Positions 1 to 8,655 of a stretch of 64,000 nt of DNA are shown in pieces. The translations under genes were made by a program, and so were the position numbers. Every line of letters starts with the position of its first letter. The first letter of the stretch is position 1. The DNA comes from Aerococcus kribbianus (GTDB lineage: Bacteria; Bacillota; Bacilli; Lactobacillales; Aerococcaceae), in contig NZ_JAPRFR010000001.1 of NCBI RefSeq assembly GCF_026805545.1, forward strand, positions 806,001 through 870,000. The letters run 5' to 3'. The notes beneath the pieces were generated by a model. That model was not told the DNA's origin. It did no database searches and saw only the letters and a list, made by a program, of their open reading frames with translations.

Positions 1-311
1 AAAATCATCATTAAGGCAGTGGCCACAAACATAATAATAATTAATTGCCACCAGATATCTTTTAATAAACCAAATTGCGCCATTAAACCGACTCCAGATG
101 GTACAAAGAAAATTGCCATATTAGCTGAAACCCATGTGGCGACTTCATCGACCTGTTCCATTTTTATCCATTTAAAGTGTAAAGCAAAGAAAAACAAAAC
201 CATTCCTATCACTGAGCCAGGAATCGCAACAAAAGGCTCAATCAAAATTGACAATCCCGTCCCAATAGCAGAAAACAAAAACAACCAAAATAGCTGGCTA
301 AAAATTTTCAT
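1..311 (-). CDS. CidA/LrgA-family holin-like membrane protein (C-terminus cut by window edge)
   Basis: The first 103 residues are visible on the minus strand; the rest lies beyond base 1. Translation gives MKIFSQLFWLFLFSAIGTGL followed by a second and third hydrophobic segment, with the IPGSVIGM and FFVPSGVG motifs typical of the CidA/LrgA family (known from S. aureus as holin-like regulators of murein hydrolase export and cell lysis, and in B. subtilis as pyruvate transporters). The ATG at 311 is preceded by GAGGGAGAG at a good distance. A partner of the CidB/LrgB type would be expected next, outside the window. Family assignment is firm; CidA versus LrgA cannot be decided from this fragment. 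Confidence 0.85.
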   Translation of the reverse strand, partial: MKIFSQLFWLFLFSAIGTGLSILIEPFVAIPGSVIGMVLFFFALHFKWIKMEQVDEVATWVSANMAIFFVPSGVGLMAQFGLLKDIWWQLIIIMFVATALMMI

Positions 312-461
312 AGACTCTCCCTCAATTTCTTTTTTTATTAACTTGTTAATAATAGCACAAAAAAACAGTTCATGGAACGCTTTCCACAAACTGCTCTCAA
401 AATTTAGCCTAAAAAATAAGTGTTAATTCTAAACAGAAAAAGCTTCTACCGCAAAATTCAC

Positions 462-818
462 TCAGGAGTAACTACGAAATTCTGAGACATAACTTTCTAA
501 TCTCGCTTGGGTATCATGGTCTACGCCTTGATAACCTTTATTCATTAGATCGTTGATGTAGACTTTGTTATAAAATAAAGCCAAGACGACATTAATAGCC
601 AAACTCAATGAATCAGAATCAAGGATAGAAGCTAAAGCATACTGAACAACCGCAATTATGAGTGCCCATTTCCAATCTCTTCTAAATAGGGGCACAAAAA
701 AGCCAAAAAAGAAAGTGGTCCAAGAAAACCCTGCTTTTACTAGTTTCAGTCTCTTATCTCCCCGAGGATTAAGTACCATTAAGGCATTTTTTCCTGGAGC
801 CATTTTTCCAAATTCCAT
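462..818 (-). CDS. Small DUF2628-like membrane protein
   Basis: A 118-residue protein with a hydrophilic start followed by the segment KAGFSWTTFFFGFFVPLFRR (about residues 27-46), two further hydrophobic stretches (about 51-66 and 70-85) and a soluble tail. The pattern of an aromatic-rich segment ending in FVPLFRRDWKWA is what I associate with DUF2628 membrane proteins; their role is not known. It reads away from the CidA-like gene promoter region and has its own AT-rich upstream region shared with nothing obvious. No catalytic residues are visible. The existence of the gene is well supported by length, reading-frame quality and a plausible RBS (AGAAGGGTGATTTC before the ATG); the function is not. 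Confidence 0.75.
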   Translation of the reverse strand: MEFGKMAPGKNALMVLNPRGDKRLKLVKAGFSWTTFFFGFFVPLFRRDWKWALIIAVVQYALASILDSDSLSLAINVVLALFYNKVYINDLMNKGYQGVDHDTQARLESYVSEFRSYS

Positions 819-918
819 GAAATCACCCTTCTTTTGAATTGTATGGTAAAATTTTATGCTTCTATTTTACCATAGCTGATAAAAGAAAAAACCATAGCTA
901 TAAAACAAGCTTGTTTTT

Positions 919-1482
919 TTATTGGGTGATTGTTTTAATCACTCGACAAGGCACTCCTGCTGCCACAACATTGGCAGGAATATCTTTACTGACGACTGAA
1001 CCACCGGCAATGACAGCACCATCCCCAATCGTCACTCCGGGCATCACGTTCACATTAGCGCCCAACCAAACATTATTTCCAATGGTAATAGGGAGCGCTT
1101 GTTCTAAACCTTGATTACGTCGCTGATAATCTAACGGATGGCTGGCCGTATATAATCCTGTAAAAGGGCCCACAAAGACATTATCACCCAAGGAAATCTT
1201 ACCCCCATCCATAAAATAGCAATTAACATTGACGAAACAATCCTTGCCAAAGCTTATATTTTTACCATAATCGCAGGTAAAAGGACTCAGTAATTCTAAA
1301 TTTTCTGCTTCTTGTCCCAACAATTTATTTAGGACTTTTTGGCGGTCTTCAACTTGGCTAGGGGCTAACTGATTTAAAGCAAAGCACAAATCTTGGGCTT
1401 GTCGTCTAGTTGTTACTAATTCTTGATCATAATTAGCATCATACCATTGACCCGCTAACATTTTATCCTTTTCTGATGGCAT
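919..1482 (-). CDS. Maltose/galactoside O-acetyltransferase family (left-handed beta-helix)
   Basis: The protein starts MPSEKDKMLAGQWYDANYDQ, the N-terminal helix characteristic of the NodL/LacA/Maa acetyltransferases, and continues into hexapeptide repeats (for example ISFGKDCFVN, ITIGNNVWLG, VTIGDGAVIAGGSVV). The catalytic His is in TASHPLDYQRRNQG. These enzymes transfer acetyl from acetyl-CoA to a sugar hydroxyl in the cytoplasm. I place the start at the ATG at 1482 (187 residues) because GGAGG lies just upstream at the right distance; a GTG five codons earlier would put the ribosome site inside the gene. Sugar specificity cannot be read from the sequence. It appears monocistronic, with a repeat element between it and the next gene upstream. 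Confidence 0.88.
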   Translation of the reverse strand: MPSEKDKMLAGQWYDANYDQELVTTRRQAQDLCFALNQLAPSQVEDRQKVLNKLLGQEAENLELLSPFTCDYGKNISFGKDCFVNVNCYFMDGGKISLGDNVFVGPFTGLYTASHPLDYQRRNQGLEQALPITIGNNVWLGANVNVMPGVTIGDGAVIAGGSVVSKDIPANVVAAGVPCRVIKTITQ

Positions 1483-1565
1483 GGTGGTTTCCTCCACTTC
1501 TTAATCTGTTTATGCCTATTATAAAGAAAAGACATTTACTTGTATAGACAAGTTTTTAGCACGAA

Positions 1566-1805
1566 AAAAGGTGCGACATAAGTCATTAAGAACAGACTAC
1601 TCGCAGCAAAACTCGAAAGATAGCGCATCGCCATCAGAGTAGTTTGGGAAAAGGAGTCTGTTTTGACTTTCATCGCACCCTGTTTAGTCGGGTTCTGAAA
1701 AACAGCCCCATCAGTATTTTCTGCAAATGAATCAGTATTCTGCGAATACTTCCCATTTTCAGATAAATCCTTTGGGGCTAACCGCTTTTGCTCACATCTT
1801 TTTTA
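1566..1805. repeat. Interspersed palindromic repeat, locus 1 (two modules facing each other)
   Basis: Plus-strand module from about 1568: GGTGCGACATAAGTCATTAA, then a hairpin built from AGAACAGACTACTC and the later GAGTAG...AGTCTGTTTT. From about 1670 the sequence turns to the opposite orientation (TCGCACCCTG, TTTAGTCGGGTTCTGA), i.e. the reverse complement of a module boundary, and ends near 1800 with GCTCACATCTTTTT, the reverse of the GGATGTGAGC module start. Small hairpins such as AGTATT/AATACT lie between. The same family occurs at about 9.9, 20.1, 50.0, 55.4 and 63.7 kb. No ORF or transposase is associated. Confidence 0.8.
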
Positions 1806-1808
1806 TCA

Positions 1809-2330
1809 TTAAAATGCAATAATAATATGGGTAATAGCAGCTAATATAAAGAAGGCGCCGACTAAGACTTCAAGGGTTAAGAGCGCACCCAATGGATTGA
1901 AGACTAGCACTACTGCCATGATTAAGCCTAAAATACCCACTAACATTTGTAACCAGAAACGTCCCTTACTCCATGACCGCCAAGCAAAGCTAGACATAAT
2001 CAGTCCAACTGCCTCAACTACAAACCATAAGGCAAAGAGCATAGGAATCGCCACTAAGCCTACCCATTGATTAAACAAGAGTAATAAACCTAGAATAATA
2101 TCAACGATCCCGAAGAAGACTAACCAACCAGAACCTCGGCCTGTCCATTCTTTCATCGTATCACGCATGGTAATATTCAATACTCCGGAAATGATCCAGC
2201 CAATACCAATGAGTACCGACAACCATAGTGTCGCTAGTAAAGGATTGTTAAAAACTACAATACCTGCTAAAAGATATAAAATCCCAATAATTAAGTGTTG
2301 CCAGGAAAAACCTTTGTTATTATCTACCAT
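1809..2330 (-). CDS. HdeD-family membrane protein
   Basis: A 173-residue, very hydrophobic protein with about six membrane segments. The repeated layout of short helices with LLAGIVVFNNPLLATLWLSV (about 18-37) and a second equivalent LVGILGLIMAVVLVFNPLGA (about 130-149) is the internal duplication typical of HdeD (DUF308) proteins, first linked to acid resistance in E. coli but of unclear role in Gram-positives. The start at 2330 is supported by AGGAGGAGTGCTTT upstream. It stands alone: downstream lies the repeat locus at 1.6 kb and upstream about 260 bases without a gene in which I see no clear motif. Confidence 0.85.
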   Translation of the reverse strand: MVDNNKGFSWQHLIIGILYLLAGIVVFNNPLLATLWLSVLIGIGWIISGVLNITMRDTMKEWTGRGSGWLVFFGIVDIILGLLLLFNQWVGLVAIPMLFALWFVVEAVGLIMSSFAWRSWSKGRFWLQMLVGILGLIMAVVLVFNPLGALLTLEVLVGAFFILAAITHIIIAF

Positions 2331-2590
2331 AAAGCACTCCTCCTATCCTTTATTAACTCTCAGTGTAACATGTAAAAAGATAGAGGTGAAATGATATGGC
2401 GACAAAAAGTGCAAAGTATATACGAGTAGAAAAGAATTTTAGCATCCCTTGATAAAACTGTTGAAGCTTTAAAAGTATTTATACTACCACCGTCACTTAG
2501 TAATCAAATGGTCTGTAACATAAGTTATAAGTGGTGTTAAACAATCTAAATCCACAAAGTTAACTCTACTCCCATTTGGCATTGATAATT

Positions 2591-3193
2591 TTAGGCAATC
2601 AATGACCAAAGATGTTGAATTGTGCTATTCTCTAACATTATATAAATGCCCAAGCCGATAAAGACGACTGGCACAATAATTTTTTCGTAGCGTTCAACCA
2701 ACTCGTCTATTAAAGAAAATAAAGCTAAGCGTTGAGATAAATAACATAAAATGAAAATGCCTAAGATAAACATAATAATTACAATCATTACTTCTTGGAG
2801 AGACATTCCAGTAAAATAAGGAATATAAATTCCCAAATTATCTCCACCTAAGGCAATGGTCAGGGCCACCACACTTGCGATTTCAGACTGACTATGTGAG
2901 AACCTTTCTTCCAAGGCTTCTTCATCCACATCTTCATCAACAAAGATAGCCCGAATCCCCAGAGTAAAAGGAATTAAACCCAGCAATCCGATGATCCAAT
3001 CCTGTGGAATAAAATTCAAAAAGTAGGCCGCAATGAGACTAAAGCCAACTAAAAGACCCGTTCCGATATATTGACCAATATAAATCGCTTTTTGTTTTCC
3101 TTTATTCATAGTTGAAAACAAAATCGTTAAAACAAGCAAATAATCAATCGACGTCGATATAAAGACCAAAATAGACGATATAATTATCTCCAT
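2591..3193 (-). CDS. CadD-family cadmium resistance transporter
   Basis: The protein has about five or six membrane segments and the CadD signature: an N-terminal [10 protein letters not shown], a conserved acidic loop (about residues 75-95, rich in D and [15 protein letters not shown]) and [14 protein letters not shown] in the middle, the stretch that marks this LysE-superfamily exporter. CadD proteins of staphylococci confer cadmium resistance. I choose the ATG at 3193 (200 residues) because AAGGGAG then lies six bases upstream; the ATG two codons earlier directly abuts it. No CadX/ArsR-type regulator is adjacent, unlike the plasmid-borne staphylococcal pair, so the physiological substrate here is unproven. 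Confidence 0.85.
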   Translation of the reverse strand: MEIIISSILVFISTSIDYLLVLTILFSTMNKGKQKAIYIGQYIGTGLLVGFSLIAAYFLNFIPQDWIIGLLGLIPFTLGIRAIFVDEDVDEEALEERFSHSQSEIASVVALTIALGGDNLGIYIPYFTGMSLQEVMIVIIMFILGIFILCYLSQRLALFSLIDELVERYEKIIVPVVFIGLGIYIMLENSTIQHLWSLIA

Positions 3194-3527
3194 AAGCATC
3201 TCCCTTCAAAAGCTACCTTCTCTATTTATAATATAACAAATTAGGATATTTGAAACGATGGTTCCTATATTCAGATAACAATACTATTATAAAGACTCAA
3301 CCGACCTCCAAATACCTATTGCTTCTTTATTGCTCCAAAATAGCTGCTATCAAAAATTAGCCATCACTTATAAAAGAGGGTTCCAGACACTCACATAAGG
3401 CCTAGAAACCCCTTAAAAATTATTTTTTCATTTTACTTTTTCCATTATCTACTCTCACGTTACAAAGCTGACTCTGTTTTCCGCATACTCTATCCAGAAA
3501 TCTTATACAACTAGGACATAGCATAAC
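3194..3527. other. Intergenic stretch, nothing recognised
   Basis: About 330 bases between the CadD-like gene and the methyltransferase. It is AT-rich and must hold the promoter of the CadD-like gene on the minus strand and any terminator of the region, but I see no convincing -35/-10 pair, hairpin with T-tract, repeat or small gene. Confidence 0.5.
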
Positions 3528-4940
3528 TTACTTCTTTCGAACGGACTCAAGCAATACCACTGTCTCCACATGCACCGTATGCGGGAATTGGTCAATGGGT
3601 TGGATTTTTTTGATTTCGTAACCGAAGTCTCGCAACCAACGCAAGTCTAGTGACAAACTTTTGGGACTACAAGAAATATAAAGAACCCGAGGGCTGCCAA
3701 ATCGTCCAATGGCCCGCATTAATTTACCACCGGCACCAGACCGAGGAGGATTTAAAATCAATAAATCAGGCACTTGGTCGCTGTCTTTAAGGGCTTCTAA
3801 CCCTTTACGGGCATCAGAAACAAAGAAGTTGGTATTATTTAGATCTGCTTTACGGGCATTTTCTCGAGCCGACAAGATCGAATTCTCCACAATTTCAATA
3901 CCTGTCAAAGCCTTGGCTCGTTTAGCAAAAGGTAAGGAGAAGGTGCCCATCCCACAGAAGAGGTCAAGAACGGTCATTGTAGCGTCCACGGCTGCTACTT
4001 TTAAGGCCGTTTGCACCATCTTTTCTGCCTGGATGGGATTGACTTGGAAGAAGGTATCATATTTGATTTGGTAGTCAAAACCATTCAATTGGTCATTGAT
4101 ATAATCGTGCCCATACAGAACTTCTAGGGAATCCGTCTGTACTTGGTCCGAAATATCGGTATTTTCAATCCAAATGAGACTAGCTACTTGCGGATAGGTT
4201 GTAGTCAGTCGGTCAATCAGAGCTCGGCGACACTCTTGCTCTAGGGCTGACGCTTTGTCATTGGCAAAGATCACCACCATTAGCTCATTGTTAGCAAAGG
4301 ACTTGCGCAGGCGCAACTTACGTAAGAGGCCAGTGTGACTAGCTTTATCATAACCTGACAACTGGTAGTCGGCTTGCCATTGGGAGACCAAATATTTTAT
4401 TTCCACCATTTCCTTTGGAGCAATAATCGAATCTTTTAAATCAATAATTCGTTTATAATTGCTTTGCTGGTGCATCCCTAGTTCCCCATTAGGACCAAAA
4501 GTCAATTCCATTTTATTACGATAGCGGTCGGGAGTCGTCATACCAATAATCGGTTGGATTAAACTGGTATCAAAATTGCCTTCCGCTAAATTATCGGCGA
4601 CCAAGTGAGTCTTATAAGCTAATTGTGCCCGGTAGGTCATAAATTGGAGAGGAACGCCCCCTGGTGGGGCTGCTTTGGGATCTAAGTCCAAATTGCGTTG
4701 GGGGCTAGCTTCTAATAATTCATCAAAATCAATAGTGGCACGACGACGTCCCTTCGCATTAGGCACCGTCACCCGTACAAGGTCCCCCGGCACCACATTA
4801 GGAATATAGAGATTGAGTCGCTTACCAAGATTCCCAGTAGTCGGTGGATGGGTATAACGAGCATAGCCATAGCCTTTGGGATCAATTTTTCGTATTCTGA
4901 CATCTAATACTTCAGTTGGTGTGATTTTTTTCTTGCCCAT
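3528..4940 (-). CDS. 23S rRNA (uracil-C5)-methyltransferase, RlmCD/RumA type (first of two)
   Basis: An N-terminal TRAM RNA-binding domain (about residues 8-65) is followed by a linker and a C-terminal Rossmann SAM-methyltransferase domain with DLFCGMGTFSLPFA (SAM-binding motif I), LILNPPRSGAGG and VLYISCSPKSL, the last carrying the catalytic Cys of the TrmA/RumA family. In Firmicutes such proteins methylate uridines of 23S rRNA (U747 and/or U1939). The Cys cluster that holds the iron-sulfur centre in E. coli RumA is not evident. I choose the ATG at 4940 (470 residues): AAAGGA lies eight bases upstream, whereas the earlier ATG overlaps that site. A second paralogue is at 60700-62079, so labour may be divided between U747 and U1939. 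Confidence 0.88.
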   Translation of the reverse strand: MGKKKITPTEVLDVRIRKIDPKGYGYARYTHPPTTGNLGKRLNLYIPNVVPGDLVRVTVPNAKGRRRATIDFDELLEASPQRNLDLDPKAAPPGGVPLQFMTYRAQLAYKTHLVADNLAEGNFDTSLIQPIIGMTTPDRYRNKMELTFGPNGELGMHQQSNYKRIIDLKDSIIAPKEMVEIKYLVSQWQADYQLSGYDKASHTGLLRKLRLRKSFANNELMVVIFANDKASALEQECRRALIDRLTTTYPQVASLIWIENTDISDQVQTDSLEVLYGHDYINDQLNGFDYQIKYDTFFQVNPIQAEKMVQTALKVAAVDATMTVLDLFCGMGTFSLPFAKRAKALTGIEIVENSILSARENARKADLNNTNFFVSDARKGLEALKDSDQVPDLLILNPPRSGAGGKLMRAIGRFGSPRVLYISCSPKSLSLDLRWLRDFGYEIKKIQPIDQFPHTVHVETVVLLESVRKK

Positions 4941-4973
4941 TATCGTCATCCTTTATTATTGTCACTCATTTTC

Positions 4974-5783
4974 CTAAGCTTGTTTGGCTAGTAAGCTTTC
5001 AATGGCATTGAGGACGCCTTCTTCTTGGTTGGAGTCTGTTGTAAATTTAGCAGCTTGCTTGGCTTCAGCACTCGCATTTTCCATGGCAAAAGAATGGTCG
5101 GCTAATTTAAGCATCTCGACATCATTACCGCCATCGCCAAATGTCACTAATTCTGAGGGGTTCAAGTCATAACGGTCTAGTAAGTATTCTAGGGCTGTAC
5201 CCTTATTAACATCATGGCGCATAATATCAATATTCCCATGACCACTGGTAACTGCGGCTACTTGATTCCCAAGAAGACTGTTAAGGTCGGCAAGAATATT
5301 TTGCGTTTTTTCTTCATCAGTATTAAAGGAAAATTTCAATAAGTCATCTTCTGGTAAATGGTCAAAATTTGCCACTTCTTTGATCCGATGGAAGTACTTA
5401 GCAAACATTGTCTTGCTTTCAGCAGTGGCTTCTTGCCATATATAAGCTGACTGGACCCCACCAATAAGTAATTGATCATAAAAGTGATGGTCCTTTAGAT
5501 AGTCCAAGGTCACTCTTACGGTTTCTTGGGACAGAGGACCCGTCTGCAACACTTTACCTTGCTCCGCTATAAAGGCCCCATTTTCTCCGACAATAGTCAG
5601 CTCCTCCTTTTGATTAGGGAAGAAGCTTTGAATTTGGTAAAATTGGTTGCCTGAAATCGGGACAAAATAAATATTTTGAGCCTGCATTTGTGCATATAGG
5701 TCCGCAAAACGGTCACGGTTATAATCGTTGGTCTCTTTAAGGAAAGTACCATCCATATCTGTTGCAATCATTTTAATTGTCAT
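4974..5783 (-). CDS. Cof-type HAD-superfamily phosphatase
   Basis: HAD motif I is IATDMDGTFL at the N-terminus (nucleophile and acid/base Asp in DMD), motif II PISGNQ, motif III a Lys around HDVNKGTALEYL, and motif IV TFGDGGNDVEML. The long insertion between motifs II and III is the C2b cap of the Cof/YwpJ/YkrA group, which dephosphorylates sugar phosphates, flavin or thiamine phosphates. At 269 residues it has the usual length. GGAGG seven bases before the ATG at 5783 fixes the start. It is transcribed with the methyltransferase downstream (33-base gap), probably one operon, although no functional link is known. The physiological substrate cannot be deduced. Confidence 0.9.
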   Translation of the reverse strand: MTIKMIATDMDGTFLKETNDYNRDRFADLYAQMQAQNIYFVPISGNQFYQIQSFFPNQKEELTIVGENGAFIAEQGKVLQTGPLSQETVRVTLDYLKDHHFYDQLLIGGVQSAYIWQEATAESKTMFAKYFHRIKEVANFDHLPEDDLLKFSFNTDEEKTQNILADLNSLLGNQVAAVTSGHGNIDIMRHDVNKGTALEYLLDRYDLNPSELVTFGDGGNDVEMLKLADHSFAMENASAEAKQAAKFTTDSNQEEGVLNAIESLLAKQA

Positions 5784-5887
5784 AGGTTGCCTCCTATAAA
5801 TATAGTAGTTTTATTCGTAAATGAAGCAAAAATGTTTTACACTTAAGTTAAGAAAATAAACATGGTTTGAGAAAGTAGGTTTTGAAA

Positions 5888-6790
5888 ATGAAACAAGCTA
5901 TGGTTGTTGTTAACCCCTCCTCTGGTAAGGAAAGTGGCCCTGACTATACTAGTAAACTCATCCAAGTGATTATGGACCAGTATGATACCGTCACCATTAA
6001 ACAAACTCGCGGCGACGGTGACGCCCAAGCCTTTGCCCAAGAAAGTGCTGAGCAAGGCTATGACGCACTATACCTAGTAGGAGGAGACGGGACCATTAAT
6101 GAGGGAATCAATGGGATTGCCAACCAAGACCATCGTCCTGTCGTTGGGCTAGTTCCCTTGGGGACAGTAAATAACGCCTCATCTATGCTTGGTTTCGCTA
6201 AAAATTATGACCAAGCCATCCAACAATTTGCTGATGTTAAAACGCGTAAAATGGACATTGGCCAAGTCAACGATAGTTACTTTGTTTCTAGTGTAGTCAC
6301 CGGTGTATTAGCGGCTTCTGTTAAAGATGTCAGTGCAGAGAGCAAAACCCAGCTGGGGCCCTTTGCCTATATCCAAGAATCCTTATCCGCTTTTGGCGAT
6401 GACTCAGCTACTGACTTTAGCATAAGTATTGATGGTGAGGAAAGTCAAGCCCAGTTAAGTTTGATTGTTGTTTCAGTGGGTAATGCCCTGTTACGTTTAC
6501 AAAATCTCTTTCCTGAAGCTAGTATTGATGACGGCTGCCTGAACTTAGTCGCTCTTGAAGCCACTAATTTAGGTGAGAAAATGGGCCTCATCTCACAAGT
6601 TTTAACGACAGGTGTTCAAAACTCTGAAAAACTAGACTACATTCGTTGTCATTCCTGCCAAATCAAAGCACTCAAGGAAGACAAAGATCATGGTGCTATC
6701 GTTGATGGCGACTTTGGCCCTGAACTCCCACTCGACATCAAAGTCCTTCCCCAACATATTGAAGTCTTCGTTCCTAACGAAGCCTTTTAG
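5888..6790 (+). CDS. YegS/DagK-family lipid kinase
   Basis: Contains the DAGK catalytic-domain motifs: VVVNPSSGKESG at the N-terminus (nucleotide-binding loop), LVGGDGTINEGINGIA (about residues 62-77, the GGDG ATP site) and PLGTVNNASSMLG where family members usually have GTxND. The C-terminal half is the beta-sandwich of YegS/BmrU-like kinases, with IVDGDFGPELPL near the end. Such enzymes phosphorylate diacylglycerol or related lipids at the inner membrane face. I start at the ATG at 5888 (300 residues), since the upstream TTG has no RBS. GTVNN instead of GTAND is a known variant of uncharacterised members, so the lipid substrate is open. It is divergent from the HAD gene and ends at a strong terminator. 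Confidence 0.87.
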   Translation: MKQAMVVVNPSSGKESGPDYTSKLIQVIMDQYDTVTIKQTRGDGDAQAFAQESAEQGYDALYLVGGDGTINEGINGIANQDHRPVVGLVPLGTVNNASSMLGFAKNYDQAIQQFADVKTRKMDIGQVNDSYFVSSVVTGVLAASVKDVSAESKTQLGPFAYIQESLSAFGDDSATDFSISIDGEESQAQLSLIVVSVGNALLRLQNLFPEASIDDGCLNLVALEATNLGEKMGLISQVLTTGVQNSEKLDYIRCHSCQIKALKEDKDHGAIVDGDFGPELPLDIKVLPQHIEVFVPNEAF

Positions 6791-6795
6791 TAACC

Positions 6796-6824
6796 CCCTT
6801 GGCTCATTGCAGCCAAGGGTTTTC
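6796..6824 (+). terminator. Intrinsic terminator after the lipid kinase
   Basis: Perfect 9-bp stem CCCTTGGCT / AGCCAAGGG with a 6-base loop, followed by TTTTCTT. It lies 5 bases after the kinase stop codon. Confidence 0.9.
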
Positions 6825-6840
6825 TTATTCAGCTAAAATT

Positions 6841-7986
6841 TTATTGGCTAATGATTTCTGCCAGTAAATTTTTTAGTTCTTGGCGGCTAGCCAGATTAGT
6901 GCGACCGGTAACTACCTTAGGCGATCCACCGCCAGAGACATTATCCACTCGCGATTTAAGGGTATCGAAATAGTGACGAGCCTGACCTTGGGACGAGATG
7001 ATTGCAAATTGGAAGCCTTCTTGGCTCGCTGTGACCAAGGCCAGGTCAAACTGAGCTTTTTGTCCCAAGATTTGAGCTAAGCCACCGATATCAGTTCCCG
7101 ATTGGTTTTCTTGGTCTGAATTGACAGGGAAATCATTCACCACTTGACCTTGAGCTAAAATTTCTTGTGCTTGGTAGGCATGCAATTCTTTGGTCAAGGC
7201 TTTGATAGTTTTCTTCTGCGCTTTTTTATTAGCCACTAGCTCCGCCGTCTTGGCCACTAAGTCGTTGCTACCAATGTCTAATTGTTTCCCTAAGTCTGAT
7301 AAAATTTGATAACTTTCTTCAAGCGCTTGGGCGACTACCCCTTCTACAGCAATCCGAATACGAGTCGTTCCTTTTTTTCCTTTCTCTAAGCCTAAGATGG
7401 CGAAGGAATGAATCTGGCCCGTATGATTAACATGGGGCGTGCCACAGGGTTGGCTATTATAATCGCCAATATGAACTAAACGCAAGCAATCAAATTGTTG
7501 GTAAAAGGGATTAGGATAATCAGCAGCTGATTGGTAGGTAAAGCTTACTGGTACCTCTTCACGAATGACTCTATTGACAAAGTCTTCCACCGCCCCTAAG
7601 TCATCAACAGAAACAGACTCTTGGTCGATTTCATACCACTGATGGTCAGGATTCGCATGAACAGCAGTAACCTTAATCCCTAAGTCTTCATAGTAACCAT
7701 CCAAGAGGTGGAAAGTTGTTTGCACAGCCGTATTAATGGCCCGAGTCTTAGGATCCACTACCATTTTAATAGGATCAGTTAATTCAGCATCCACTCGGTG
7801 GCCTAGACGATCGCCGTCCCATTTCAAATCCAAAACTTCATGGCCATTAATCGTCCCTTGGTCACTTTCTTGTCCGCCCTTTTCACCATAAAAAACAGTA
7901 TCAGCAAAATAATAGTAACCCTCTTGGTAATCGCTTATTTGCGTTTCCAGATTAAGATCCAAATAATTATCGTAATGTTTATTCAT
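6841..7986 (-). CDS. AlaX-like alanyl-tRNA editing protein with DHHA1 domain
   Basis: The N-terminal half matches the AlaRS/AlaX beta-barrel (ADTVFYGEKGGQESDQGTI, about 30-50) and the second-additional-domain editing fold, with CGTPHVNHTG carrying the CxxxH zinc ligands; the C-terminal third ends in a DHHA1-type domain (VSGGGSPKVV). These proteins clear mischarged Ser- or Gly-tRNA(Ala). The usual HxxxH motif reads QTTFH here, so the first His is replaced by Gln, which could weaken zinc binding. Length (381 residues from the ATG at 7986) fits the long AlaX-L class. I choose that ATG because AAAGGA lies eight bases before it. It is followed after about 35 bases by the upstream end of the PAP2 gene and may share its transcript. 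Confidence 0.85.
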   Translation of the reverse strand: MNKHYDNYLDLNLETQISDYQEGYYYFADTVFYGEKGGQESDQGTINGHEVLDLKWDGDRLGHRVDAELTDPIKMVVDPKTRAINTAVQTTFHLLDGYYEDLGIKVTAVHANPDHQWYEIDQESVSVDDLGAVEDFVNRVIREEVPVSFTYQSAADYPNPFYQQFDCLRLVHIGDYNSQPCGTPHVNHTGQIHSFAILGLEKGKKGTTRIRIAVEGVVAQALEESYQILSDLGKQLDIGSNDLVAKTAELVANKKAQKKTIKALTKELHAYQAQEILAQGQVVNDFPVNSDQENQSGTDIGGLAQILGQKAQFDLALVTASQEGFQFAIISSQGQARHYFDTLKSRVDNVSGGGSPKVVTGRTNLASRQELKNLLAEIISQ

Positions 7987-8022
7987 CTTGGTCATCCTTT
8001 CAAATAAATAACGACGTGAAAA

Positions 8023-8517
8023 TTAATACAACAAAGTCATAAAATAAGCTAAAATCAGGGATACTAGGACATCAGAAGGATAATGGACACCCGAAACGAC
8101 ACGACATTTGGCCAATAGCACAGTCAAAACTAAATACACCATGCCCCAAATAGGATAAAGGCTAAAGATAGTTAAAGAAATTAAAGCAGAAGAAAAGACA
8201 TGTTTACTAGGCATAGAGTCCCTTTTGCCCTTACGTGAAATCAACGCTTCAATCCCCTCAATTTCATAGGGACGCGGCCGGGCAATTAGCCATCGTAATA
8301 AACTTACTAATAGTAGGCCTCCAGCCGGTACCAAGACATACAAAAACCAAGTCCAATTTATGCCCTTCTGCCAAGCCGACAAAATTAGAAAAAAAGGATA
8401 AGATACATACATTAGGCGGGTAATTGTTTGATTTAAAGTGCGTAAAACAGCGCACGCCCTTTGCGAGTGTCGGAATGGACGGCTAATGCGGCGGTAAAAT
8501 TCTTGGTAGTTTGACAT
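8023..8517 (-). CDS. PAP2-family membrane phosphatase
   Basis: A 164-residue membrane protein with four to five hydrophobic segments and the three PAP2 phosphatase blocks in order: a C1-like LRWLIARPRP (about residues 78-87), C2 PSKH (about 105) and C3 VVSGVHYPSDVLVS (about 139-152), holding the catalytic His residues. Family members remove phosphate from undecaprenyl pyrophosphate, phosphatidic acid or phosphatidylglycerol phosphate on the outer membrane face. ATAAGGAG seven bases before the ATG at 8517 supports the start. The preferred substrate cannot be told from sequence. It is in line with the AlaX-like gene (27-36 base gap). Confidence 0.87.
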   Translation of the reverse strand: MSNYQEFYRRISRPFRHSQRACAVLRTLNQTITRLMYVSYPFFLILSAWQKGINWTWFLYVLVPAGGLLLVSLLRWLIARPRPYEIEGIEALISRKGKRDSMPSKHVFSSALISLTIFSLYPIWGMVYLVLTVLLAKCRVVSGVHYPSDVLVSLILAYFMTLLY

Positions 8518-8595
8518 AAACAGACTCCTTATGAGCTAAACATATCAGATAGGACCTTAGCAAGGGGATACAATAACGAGAAGTGAAGTCATGAA

Positions 8596-8624
8596 TTGTT
8601 TTTTCTTATTATATCCCGTATAAT
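8596..8624 (+). promoter_or_regulatory. Sigma-A type promoter of the LOG gene
   Basis: -35 TTGTTT at 8596-8601 and a perfect -10 TATAAT at 8619-8624 with a 17-base spacer, 32 bases before the start codon at 8656. Confidence 0.75.
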
Positions 8625-8655
8625 GTTAGCGATTCAAGAACAGAAGGTGAATAAG

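Noticed and set aside
338-349. AdcR-like box TTAACTTGTTAA before the CidA/LrgA-like gene
   Set aside because: It fits TTAACnnGTTAA but not the preferred YR centre, the gene is unrelated to zinc, and the region is AT-rich enough for chance.
19-426. Plus-strand open frame of 135 codons
   Set aside because: It is antisense to the CidA/LrgA-like gene, whose minus-strand translation shows clear family motifs and an RBS.
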